Source of the DNA: Prevotella sp. UBA2725
Lineage (GTDB): Bacteria > Bacteroidota > Bacteroidia > Bacteroidales > Bacteroidaceae
Length of the DNA: 59,603 nucleotides
Assembly: GCA_002353825.1 (NCBI GenBank)
Contig: DEKJ01000047.1
Span: 1 to 59,603 of the forward strand
Direction of reading: 5' to 3'
The notes beneath the pieces are model-generated. The model did not search any database. It was not told where the DNA came from and saw nothing but the letters and a program-made list of their open reading frames with translations. Each line of letters opens with the position of its first letter. The stretch's first letter is position 1. Both the position numbers and the translations under genes were made by a program. This document shows, one piece after another, positions 26,351-32,620 of this stretch.

Positions 26351-26384
26351 TTGACAACATATTACGAGAAATGTGTTATCTTTG
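26351..26384 (+). promoter_or_regulatory. Promoter-like site before the candidate small RNA
   Basis: TTG (26351-26353) and TATCTTTG (26377-26384) lie 23 bases apart. The -7 box is an exact TAnnTTTG; the spacing is somewhat long. Transcription would begin near 26390. Confidence 0.55.
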
Positions 26385-26479
26385 GAACGTTAATTCATTT
26401 CAATAGGTTTAGGTTAGTTTTTAAAAGGTTAAAAGGTGCCCCATTCCGAGTCGCGAGATCGTGGAATGGGGATTTTTTT
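26385..26479 (+). ncRNA. Candidate small RNA, about 90 nt, with its own terminator
   Basis: Between a promoter-like site (ending 26384) and a strong terminator lies a short unit without an open frame. It starts with an A/T-rich single-stranded-looking part containing GGTTTAGGTTAG and AAAAGGTTAAAAGGTG, and ends with the hairpin CCCCATTCC (26439-26447) / GGAATGGGG (26463-26471) and seven T residues (26473-26479). No gene follows on the plus strand before the repeats, so a leader of a neighbouring gene is unlikely. Its family is not recognised, and its expression is inferred only. Confidence 0.55.
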
Positions 26480-26481
26480 GT

Positions 26482-26830
26482 GTTTCTTCATTTTTCGGGT
26501 TGTTAGCGTGATACAGCCTCGGAGAGGCTGACACATGGTTAGCCCCTAAGCACCTCGTAGAGGTGCCACATGGTTAGCCCCACGTGAGGCGTAGCCGAAA
26601 CGTGGGGTTGGAATGGAACGGATGACCTGAATTCCGGCCTCGAAGAGGGCGAACATGGTTATATTCCAACACCAATCACCCTTGACCGTATTCGCCCTCT
26701 TCGAGGCCGACCGGTCAGGTTAAACCACTCGATCCCACCCCAGGTTACGTCGCTGCGCTCCTCACCTGGGGCTAACCATGTTCAACCTCTTCGAGGTTGT
26801 TCTCCTACCAACTCGAAAACCGGAAGAACC
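26482..26830. repeat. Composite nested-palindrome repeat, copy R4
   Basis: The left end TTTCTTCATTTTTCGGGTTG and the right end CAACTCGAAAACCGGAAGAA are related inverted repeats. Inside are CAGCCTCGGAGAGGCTG (26514-26530), GCACCTCGTAGAGGTGC (26550-26566), the CCCCACGT...ACGTGGGG arm, the central CCGGCCTCGAAGAGGGCGAA arm and its inverse, then CCCCAGGTTACGTCGCTGCG and CAACCTCTTCGAGGTTG. No gene is seen. The duplicated left palindromes suggest that parts can be gained or lost. Confidence 0.8.
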
Positions 26831-26874
26831 ATATTTCGGGTAGAGCAGACATTTGGGGCTGACGAACCCCATTT

Positions 26875-27118
26875 TGTAACATTGTAACACGTAACATTAA
26901 GAGAATGGGGGTATGAAGGTGATGAGAAGGGTTGAGAAGCATTAGAGTCTATATTATAATAAAATTATTAATTATAATATACTATATATTATATATAATA
27001 ATATATTGTACATATCTTATAATAAGATATATATTATAAGGCGCGAATACAGTCAATCCTTGATTATTCCAACTGGCTTGTTCTTAATGTTACGCTGTTA
27101 TAATGTTACAATGTTACA
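26875..27118. repeat. AT-core element E3 with inverted TGTTACAA-type arms
   Basis: The left arm (26875-26901), read on the minus strand, is CTTAATGTTACGTGTTACAA followed by TGTTACA. The right arm (27083-27118) reads CTTAATGTTACGCTGTTATA followed by further TGTTACA units, so it carries one extra unit. The 181-base interior is mostly A/T (about 26950-27040), followed by GGCGCGAATACAG. Read on the minus strand this gives TTCGCG before the AT tract, as in the other two elements of the family. No gene is present. Confidence 0.65.
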
Positions 27119-27163
27119 TTTTTGGAGTTCATTTGTTAAATGCGTACATGTTCACATGAATAT

Positions 27164-27289
27164 TTTCTCACACGGATCATAAAGATTTTAAAGATGGTTA
27201 CGCTGCTTCGCAGCTACACGTCGAGTCCAAAAATACCACGTAATCGGCGAAGTCGAAAATCATTAAGATCTTTAAGATCCGTGAGAAAT
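27164..27289. repeat. Inverted pair with TTTAAGATC units (E4)
   Basis: TTTCTCACACGGATCATAAA ... (27164-27196) and the inverse CATTAAGATCTTTAAGATCC GTGAGAAA (27261-27289) face each other across about 64 bases. That spacer includes the small palindrome GCTGCTTCGCAGC. It resembles the E1-E3 elements in plan, but the spacer is not AT-rich. Beyond it, 27290-27430 shows no supported gene. Confidence 0.55.
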
Positions 27290-27432
27290 AAAGATTTTCG
27301 GAAAGGTTCATAAGCCTGTATTCATTTAACGGATGAACTATTTTGGCTCTTGCTCAACTCTCCTTCTCGCTTTAATCGCCTCTCCATGATGGTTGATTCG
27401 CACCGCGATTCAATAAGAATGTCATCTGCTTT

Positions 27433-27535
27433 CGAACGCCGAACGATTGTTTGTCGAACGCCGAACGATTGTTTGCCGAACGCCGAACGATTGTTTGTCG
27501 AACGCCGGACGATTGTTTGTCGAACGCCGAACGAT
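27433..27535. repeat. Tandem array, 22-bp unit, about 4.7 copies
   Basis: CGAACGCCGAACGATTGTTT GT starts at 27433, 27455, 27477, 27499 and (partial) 27521. Two copies have a single change each (final C in copy 2; GGACG in copy 4). The unit itself contains two CGAACG/CCGAACG halves. It is not a CRISPR array because there are no spacers. It ends just before composite repeat R5. Confidence 0.9.
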
Positions 27536-27550
27536 GTGAAATGGTTGAAA

Positions 27551-27874
27551 CAACCTCGAAGAGGTTGAACATGGTTAGCCCCAGGTGAGGAGCGCAGCGA
27601 CGTAACCTGGGGTTTCAGTCCGTTGGCGTTTCTTTGCGATCCGGCCTCGAAGAGGGCGAACATGGTCGGGGTGGCAGGTGTTGTTGGATAACCGTGTTCG
27701 CCCTCTTCGAGGCCGGTATTCAGGTCATCCGCACCATTCCCACCCCAGGTTGCGTTAGGCCTCACCCCCATCCCCCTCCCCCGTAGGGAGGGAGAACCTT
27801 CCTTACCTGGGGCTAACCGAGTGGCACCTCTTCGAGGTGCTATAGCGCGCCAAGGCGCAGCCAGCCTCTCCGAG
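27551..27874. repeat. Composite nested-palindrome repeat, copy R5 (left part, interrupted by the IS110 element)
   Basis: CAACCTCGAAGAGGTTG (27551-27567), the CCCCAGGTGAGGAGCGCAGC arm, and the central CCGGCCTCGAAGAGGGCGAA arm (27641-27666) with its near-perfect inverse (27691-27716) are followed by CCCCAGGTTGCGT. The last arm is broken by a CCCCCTCCCCCGTAGGGAGG unit of another repeat family (about 27757-27797) before TTACCTGGGGCTAACC resumes. GCGCGCCAAGGCGC and CAGCCTCTCCGAG follow, as in copy R1, and stop at the IS junction. Confidence 0.8.
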
Positions 27875-28145
27875 TATTGATATAAAGTTTTTTATAAACC
27901 TGCCAATATAACAAAATTCGGATGTGCGTGAATCTAATTACCTTTTCCTTCGTTTTTTCAGAGAAAAAAAAGAACTTTGTAAAAAGCAAGGAAGTAAATC
28001 ATCTAGCCAATGGTGCAAAACCATCTCCGAGTGTGATTTCCCATGTCATAGAAACACGATTGGTCTTTGAAGGCCGTATGGTAGAATATACATTTCCATG
28101 TACATGGGACCTTGCTTATTCACAAAGTTCTAATTTACTAAAGTC
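27875..28145 (+). ncRNA. Candidate bridge RNA region of the IS110 element
   Basis: This non-coding left end precedes the transposase, where IS110-group elements encode their bridge RNA. TCTCCGAG at 28024-28031 is identical to the left target flank plus core (27867-27874). TATGGTAG at 28077-28084 is identical to the right end of the element plus core (29550-29557). Target-guide-like before donor-guide-like is the order known for IS621. CCAAT (28007-28011) and ATTGG (28059-28063) could close the target loop; CCATGTACATGG (28096-28107) is a further hairpin candidate. The right-side guides could not be assigned with confidence, and the exact RNA ends are unknown. Confidence 0.7.
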
Positions 28146-29516
28146 ATGGCAAAGAAAGCAAAAAGTTGCAAGACTAAAGAAGGATTAAAGTTAAAGATTG
28201 TCAACCCCAATGCTGCCGGTATCGATGTAGCCGATGGAGAGTTGCAAGTATGTGTGCCTGAGGATCGCGATGGTGACAACAATCGCCGATGGGGCAGTTT
28301 CACCTGTGACTTGCGCGTAATTTCAGAATGGCTCAAAGCTTGTCGGATAGATACAATAGCTATGGAAGCTACCGGAGTATACTGGGTCAATGTATTCTTC
28401 TATCTTCAGTCACAAGGATTCGAAGTAATCCTTGCCAATCCTGCATCAATCAAGAATATTACCGGCAAGAAAACAGACGAGGCAGATGCAGAGTGGATAA
28501 TGCTGTTGCACAGCTATGGTCTTATAAAGCCAAGCTTCAATCCGGATACCATGGCGCGTAAAGTCAGAGCTCTGTCAAGACATAGATCTGCAATGATCAT
28601 ATCAGCCTCCAAGGAAGTGCAGCACATGCAGAAAGCAATGGAATTGATGAACATAAAGCTGTCTACCGTAATAAGTGACATATTGGGCAAGTCTGGACAG
28701 GCCATCATTCGTGCCATTCTTGACGGCAATCACGACCCTATGTCTTTGTCACAACTCGCTGATCCCCGTTGCAAGGCCAGCAAAGAGACGATTGCAAAGT
28801 CACTGGAAGGAATTTGGGACGAAGAGCAGCTGTTCATACTCAAACAGAGTGTTGAACTCTACGATTACTATCAGACGGAGATTACCGAGTGTGAGAAGAA
28901 GATAGAAGAGATTATATCGAAATACGCAGCAGCTCTGGGAAACGATCCAGAGAGAATAGCAATGGTAAAGAAATGTAAGGGACGCAAGAATCCGCTCTCT
29001 TTCAACATAGAGAGATATGCATATGCTATTTACGGTGTGAACGTCATGGCTATACCAGGCGTGAATGACTCTCTGATACTCAATTCCATTGGAGAACTTG
29101 GATATGATTTCATTAAGAAGTTTGACTCAAGCAGGAAATTCAATAAATGGCTAAATATAGTACCCAACAATAAAATAACAGGAGGCAAGCTAATATCGAG
29201 TAAATTACAGAAGCGGAAAAATATAATGGGTCAAGCCTTTCGGATGAGTGCCAATGCTGTCAAGAATCAGCAAAATGAGATGGGCAGGTACTTCAGACGA
29301 ATAAAGGCTAGAGATGGATATGCCCAGGCCGTCGTAGCTACAGCCCACAAAATTGCTACCATATTCTATACCATGATAAAGAATCAATTAGAATACAATG
29401 GCAATTTAGTAGGCTGCGATGAGAAGACCATCCTTGAAAAGAAACTTAGACGCACTCAACAGCAATTAGATAGACTGAAAATGCGACAAGACGAGCTAGA
29501 TAAGCAACCTGCGTAA
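28146..29516 (+). CDS. IS110-family transposase (DEDD recombinase)
   Basis: A 456-residue RNA-guided recombinase of the IS110 family. The N-terminal RuvC-like DEDD domain shows AAGIDVADGEL (first Asp), TIAMEATGVYWV (Glu) and GKKTDEADAEWI (Asp pair). A coiled linker lies at about 225-260. The C-terminal Tnp_20 domain begins MAIPGVNDSLI and continues through KWLNIVPNNKITGGKL to FRMSANAV. In relatives I expect Ser-Gly-Gly at the ITGG position, where the nucleophilic serine sits; here residue 345 is Thr. It is longer than classical members (about 330-400) and has a Lys-rich start. The reading frame is intact. Confidence 0.92.
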   Translation: MAKKAKSCKTKEGLKLKIVNPNAAGIDVADGELQVCVPEDRDGDNNRRWGSFTCDLRVISEWLKACRIDTIAMEATGVYWVNVFFYLQSQGFEVILANPASIKNITGKKTDEADAEWIMLLHSYGLIKPSFNPDTMARKVRALSRHRSAMIISASKEVQHMQKAMELMNIKLSTVISDILGKSGQAIIRAILDGNHDPMSLSQLADPRCKASKETIAKSLEGIWDEEQLFILKQSVELYDYYQTEITECEKKIEEIISKYAAALGNDPERIAMVKKCKGRKNPLSFNIERYAYAIYGVNVMAIPGVNDSLILNSIGELGYDFIKKFDSSRKFNKWLNIVPNNKITGGKLISSKLQKRKNIMGQAFRMSANAVKNQQNEMGRYFRRIKARDGYAQAVVATAHKIATIFYTMIKNQLEYNGNLVGCDEKTILEKKLRRTQQQLDRLKMRQDELDKQPA

Positions 29517-29555
29517 CATGCTGATAATTAACGGTACCGAAATTTGTTATATGGT

Positions 29556-29676
29556 AGACTGGAGATCAGTTATTCTGCACACGACCTAAAGCCCCCAGGC
29601 TGCGGCTTCGCCTTGCCTGGGGTTATAAAGAGTGTGCCTCTCCGAGGCACCCATCAACCCGAAATCCGGAAGAACC
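29556..29676. repeat. Composite palindromic repeat, right part beyond the IS110 element
   Basis: After the AG core, ACTGGAGATCAG, then CCCCCAGGC/GCCTGGGG, GTGCCTCTCCGAGGCAC (29634-29650) and the terminal-type ATCAACCCGAAATCCGGAAG complete the repeat cut by the insertion. The order of parts is the same as in copy R1. Confidence 0.75.
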
Positions 29677-29705
29677 GAAAATGCTGACTAAATAGCTCGA
29701 AATTG

Positions 29706-29737
29706 TTTGTATAATTGGCAGATTATTCTTAATTTTG
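29706..29737 (+). promoter_or_regulatory. Promoter before the small ORF and lipoprotein genes
   Basis: TTTG (29706-29709), 20 bases, then TAATTTTG (29730-29737) matches the Bacteroidota promoter. It also shows that the frame opening at a TTG at 29735 cannot use that TTG as its start. Confidence 0.8.
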
Positions 29738-29770
29738 CAAGAGTATAAAGATGGATTAATAGAAGCTTTC

Positions 29771-29920
29771 ATGCCTTACAATTTCGACTATATCAAGACA
29801 TCAAAGCTGCATACCCTCTGGGCATTCTGTAACGAGGCGGAGCAGACCTCGCTCGATGCTAAGAAAGGACGGCAACAGGCTGAACTTAATGCCGCATGCC
29901 TGGAGAGTTGCATGAAGTGA
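29771..29920 (+). CDS. Small hypothetical protein, 49 residues
   Basis: From ATG 29771 the frame gives MPYNFDYIKTSKLHTLWAFC and a Glu/Ala/Cys-rich C-terminus (ending LESCMK). A full promoter ends 33 bases upstream and the lipoprotein gene follows, so a short translated leader or a small protein is possible. I recognise no family. It may also be a remnant of a gene damaged when the neighbouring repeats or the IS element arrived. The frame could be fortuitous. Confidence 0.4.
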   Translation: MPYNFDYIKTSKLHTLWAFCNEAEQTSLDAKKGRQQAELNAACLESCMK

Positions 29921-29971
29921 TCAATGACAATAAGCAAATATCATAATATTTTAATTTTACGATTCAAAAAA

Positions 29972-30427
29972 ATGAAAAAGACATTCATTCTCATGGCTGC
30001 CGCTGTAGCCATGCTCGCAGCTTGCAATGGTAACAAGACTGCCAAGACTACTTCCTCCAATGATTCCACAGCCGACTCTACTGTGACTGACACTACGGCT
30101 CAGGCCGGAGGCGACTCGCTCGTTTATGAAGGCATGACACCCGCTGCTGACTGTGAAGGTATCCGCTATCGCATCGCTATGGATGCGCAGAAGAAGAACT
30201 TCACCGCTAAGGAGGATTATATGGAGACTGAGACTCAGGTGAAGAACACGTTCTATGAGAAGGGAACGATCGCTCCTTACACCAAGAACGGCAAGAAAGG
30301 TCTGAAGTTCTCTACCGGCAAGGACGATGCCCTCTACTTCGTGGCTGTCGGTGACAGCACGCTGCGTATGGTCAACGACGAGCTTGAAGAGGCTGTGTCG
30401 GGGAACTATGACCTGAAACTGAAGTAA
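29972..30427 (+). CDS. NlpE-like lipoprotein
   Basis: A 151-residue lipoprotein: signal peptide MKKTFILMAAAVAMLAACNG with the lipobox LAAC at Cys18, then a Thr/Ser/Asp-rich spacer and one NlpE N-terminal-type beta-barrel domain. The domain shows PAADCEGIRYRIAMD, KEDYMETE, a central KGTIAPYTKNGKKGLKF, and a final VAVGDSTLRMVNDELEEAVSGNYDL. Typical NlpE begins this domain with a CxxC (PCADC); here only the second Cys is present. In E. coli NlpE senses surface and copper stress; the role here is unknown. The start at 29972 was chosen for the signal peptide. Threonine aldolase follows after three bases. Confidence 0.82.
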   Translation: MKKTFILMAAAVAMLAACNGNKTAKTTSSNDSTADSTVTDTTAQAGGDSLVYEGMTPAADCEGIRYRIAMDAQKKNFTAKEDYMETETQVKNTFYEKGTIAPYTKNGKKGLKFSTGKDDALYFVAVGDSTLRMVNDELEEAVSGNYDLKLK

Positions 30428-30430
30428 ATA

Positions 30431-31459
30431 ATGGTATCTTTCGAAAGTGATTACAACAACGGTGCAGTGCCCGAGATTCTGCACCGCTTGATTGAGACGA
30501 ATGATGAAAAGAGCTCGGGATATGGCTTCGACAAATACACACTGTCGGCTATCGCTAAGATCCGTACATTGTGTGGCATGCCGGAAGCTGACGTCTACTT
30601 TCTCATAGGCGGTACACAGACGAACACGACAGTCATCGATTCACTCCTTCAAGGTTGTGAGGGTGTCATCTGCACCAAGACCGGCCATATCAATGTACAT
30701 GAGTCGGGAGCCGTGGAGGCTTTCGGACACAAGGTGCTGGCTCTACCGAGTAAGGATAGTAAACTGTACGCCAAGCAGTTGGAAGACTACCTTAAAGCAT
30801 TCTATGAAGATGAGACTTATCCTCACATGGTGCAGCCGGGCATGGTTTACATCACTTTCCCTACAGAGCTCGGTGCACTCTATTCTCGCAAGGAACTGAG
30901 CGATCTCTACGAGGTATGTAAGAAATATCACCTCTACCTCTTCGTCGACGGAGCGCGTTTAGGTTACGGTCTGATGTCGAAGGAGAACGATATCGACATG
31001 AAGTTCCTTGCTTCGCATTGCGACGTGTTCTATATCGGTGGCACGAAAGTCGGGGCTTTGTTCGGTGAGGCTGTGGTCTATTCAAACACCCGTGCACCGA
31101 AGTATATCTTCACCATCATCAAACGTCATGGCGCACTGCTTGCCAAGGGTCGTATTGCAGGCTTGCAGTTTGATACCCTCTTCACGGATGATCTCTATTT
31201 CCGCATCTCTCAACATGCTATCGACAAGGCAATGCAACTCAAGCAGCTCTTTGTGGAGCATGGCTTCAAGATGGCCTATGACTCACCCACCAATCAGCAG
31301 TTCGTTATTCTTCCGAAGAAAGTGAAGGAAGCACTGATGAAGAAGGTGATGTTTGAGGTGTGGGCACCCATAGACGATGACAACCTCGTTTGCCGGTTTG
31401 TTACGAGTTGGGCAACGACGGATGAGGATATCAAGGTGCTTAAAGAGGCTTTAGGATAA
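30431..31459 (+). CDS. Low-specificity L-threonine aldolase / beta-eliminating lyase family
   Basis: A PLP-dependent fold-type I enzyme, 342 residues. It probably cleaves L-threonine or allo-threonine to glycine and acetaldehyde. Visible features are a GGTQTNTTVI cofactor loop near 57-66, KTGHINVHESGAVEAFGHKV, the Asp binding the pyridine ring in LYLFVDGARLGYGL and the Schiff-base Lys in FYIGGTKVGALFGEA near 206. The lipoprotein gene ends three bases before the start, so the two are very probably co-transcribed. Beta-eliminating lyases share this fold; the aldolase call is the most likely one. Confidence 0.87.
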   Translation: MVSFESDYNNGAVPEILHRLIETNDEKSSGYGFDKYTLSAIAKIRTLCGMPEADVYFLIGGTQTNTTVIDSLLQGCEGVICTKTGHINVHESGAVEAFGHKVLALPSKDSKLYAKQLEDYLKAFYEDETYPHMVQPGMVYITFPTELGALYSRKELSDLYEVCKKYHLYLFVDGARLGYGLMSKENDIDMKFLASHCDVFYIGGTKVGALFGEAVVYSNTRAPKYIFTIIKRHGALLAKGRIAGLQFDTLFTDDLYFRISQHAIDKAMQLKQLFVEHGFKMAYDSPTNQQFVILPKKVKEALMKKVMFEVWAPIDDDNLVCRFVTSWATTDEDIKVLKEALG

Positions 31460-31467
31460 ACAGAGCT

Positions 31468-31490
31468 GGGCGCGGCCCTTGTGGCCGTCC
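31468..31490. repeat. Short GC-rich palindrome between convergent genes
   Basis: GGGCGCGGCCCTTGTGGCCG TCC fills most of the 36 bases between the threonine aldolase and maf stop codons. It is a member of the family also seen at 11401 and 49129. Confidence 0.7.
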
Positions 31491-31495
31491 CTGCA

Positions 31496-32053
31496 CTAAA
31501 ACGCTTTCAGCGCTTCGTACACGCGCTCGACAGGCAATCCCATGACATTGTAGAAACTGCCTTCGATGCGAGTTACTCCGATATAACCTATCCATTCCTG
31601 AACACCATAGGCCCCGGCTTTATCAAAGGGCTTATAATGTTCAATGTAATAATCTATCTCGCTATCGGTAAGGTCGCGGAAGGTCACTGCCGTGGTATCC
31701 GAGAACGATACCTGTTTCTTGCGCGTCGTGATGCTTACCCCCGTGACGACATGATGCGTGTGCCCACTAAGTTTCCGAAGCATGTCCTTGGCTTCTGAAG
31801 CATCCTTGGGCTTGCCCATGATCTCTCCGTTGAGGATGACCACAGTATCGGCTGTGAGCAAAGTCTCATCCTCCTTAATGTCGTAAGCCGCTGCTTTCTC
31901 TTTTGAGATATACTCCGGTACTTTCTCAGCCGGGAGATTATCAGGGTACTTCTCTCCCACCCCCTTTTTTACTCTGACCTCGAAGTCTAGGTCGAGGCCT
32001 TTCAGCAGCTCATGCCTACGTGGTGAGTTGCTGGCTAATATCAGTTTGTTCAT
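31496..32053 (-). CDS. Maf family nucleotide pyrophosphatase
   Basis: A 185-residue house-cleaning enzyme hydrolysing non-canonical or methylated nucleoside triphosphates (dTTP/UTP/pseudo-UTP class likely). It has the N-terminal ILASNSPRRHELLKGL signature at about 5-20, the conserved LTADTVVILNGEIMGKP near 68-84 and DSEIDYYIEHYKPFDKAGAYGVQEW near 141-165. It lies 12 bases after the KdsC-like gene and is the last of a Nramp-kdsC-maf run. Confidence 0.92.
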   Translation of the reverse strand: MNKLILASNSPRRHELLKGLDLDFEVRVKKGVGEKYPDNLPAEKVPEYISKEKAAAYDIKEDETLLTADTVVILNGEIMGKPKDASEAKDMLRKLSGHTHHVVTGVSITTRKKQVSFSDTTAVTFRDLTDSEIDYYIEHYKPFDKAGAYGVQEWIGYIGVTRIEGSFYNVMGLPVERVYEALKAF

Positions 32054-32065
32054 TTTATACTATTA

Positions 32066-32584
32066 TTACCATCCGAAAGCCTTGGCGGAGCTGAGCCACA
32101 GTTGCTGGGCTTTCATGATTTGCTCCAATACGTCACGGGCACAGCCCTCACCTCCTTTGTAAGGTGAGACATAGACAGAAATGTTCTTAATCTCTTCGCA
32201 TGCATCCTCCGGACAACAGGGACAGCCAACGCGCTTCATGATCTCGTAGTCGGGGATATCGTCGCCCATATAGACGATCTCATCGTCATGAAGATCATAT
32301 TTCTCCAAGAACTTATTATATGTCTCTATCTTGACGGCACACTTCATGAAGATATCCTTCATCCCAAGATACTCGTAGCGTTTGCGGATCATCGGTGAGT
32401 CACCACCGGTCATGATGGCACAACGGAGCCCTAATTTGGCGGCTAACTGGATAGCGTATCCGTCTTTGATGTTGAGTGTACGCAGTGGAAGACCATTCTC
32501 ATCCATCGGCACGGTGCACTTTGACAGTACCCCGTCGACATCAAAGATGATGGCTTTTATCTTGGTAAGGTCATATTCAATCAT
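32066..32584 (-). CDS. kdsC: KdsC-like 3-deoxy-D-manno-octulosonate 8-phosphate phosphatase
   Basis: A HAD-family phosphatase of the cap-less C0 class, 172 residues from the ATG at 32584 (MIEYDLTKIKAIIFDVDGVL). The catalytic DVDGVLS, the KDGYAIQLAAKLGL segment, AIMTGGDSP (motif II) and YMGDDIPDYEIMKRVG (motif IV) are all present and typical of KDO-8-P phosphatase in lipopolysaccharide core synthesis. A -7 element overlapping the upstream in-frame TTG argues against the longer start. It is followed by maf after 12 bases. Confidence 0.88.
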   Translation of the reverse strand: MIEYDLTKIKAIIFDVDGVLSKCTVPMDENGLPLRTLNIKDGYAIQLAAKLGLRCAIMTGGDSPMIRKRYEYLGMKDIFMKCAVKIETYNKFLEKYDLHDDEIVYMGDDIPDYEIMKRVGCPCCPEDACEEIKNISVYVSPYKGGEGCARDVLEQIMKAQQLWLSSAKAFGW

Positions 32585-32605
32585 AATACTTGCATTATTT
32601 GATGG

Positions 32606-32613
32606 CAAAGATA
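32606..32613 (-). promoter_or_regulatory. -7 element before the kdsC-like gene
   Basis: CAAAGATA (plus) reads TATCTTTG on the minus strand, 21 bases before the ATG at 32584. It covers the TTG that would otherwise extend the gene. A clear -33 box was not found. Confidence 0.55.
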
Positions 32614-32620
32614 ATAAAAA

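Larger units (their letters stand above)
27875..29555 (+). mobile_element. IS110-family insertion sequence inserted in a palindromic repeat
   Basis: The ends were placed by comparison with the uninterrupted repeat at the start of the window. There CTCTCCGAG runs directly into GCTGGAACTCAGG; here CTCTCCGAG (27866-27874) is followed by TATTGATATAAAG, and ACTGGAGATCAG resumes at 29558. AG is present at both junctions (27873-27874 and 29556-29557), as expected for the core dinucleotide of an IS110 element. There are no terminal inverted repeats and no longer target duplication. The 1681-bp element has one transposase gene, a 271-base left non-coding end and a 39-base right end. The long left end points to the IS110 group rather than the IS1111 group. 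Confidence 0.85.

Noticed and set aside
27433..27535. Possible CRISPR array
   Set aside because: The units are directly adjacent with no spacers and no cas gene is in the window.
27322..27771. A 149-codon minus-strand frame across the 22-bp array and repeat R5
   Set aside because: Its translation is made of the repeats themselves (FGVRQTIVRRS units), so it is a by-product of the array.
27922..28188. An 88-codon open frame upstream of the IS110 transposase
   Set aside because: It overlaps the transposase start in another frame and covers the non-coding left end, where the bridge-RNA guides are seen. It shows no protein-like pattern.
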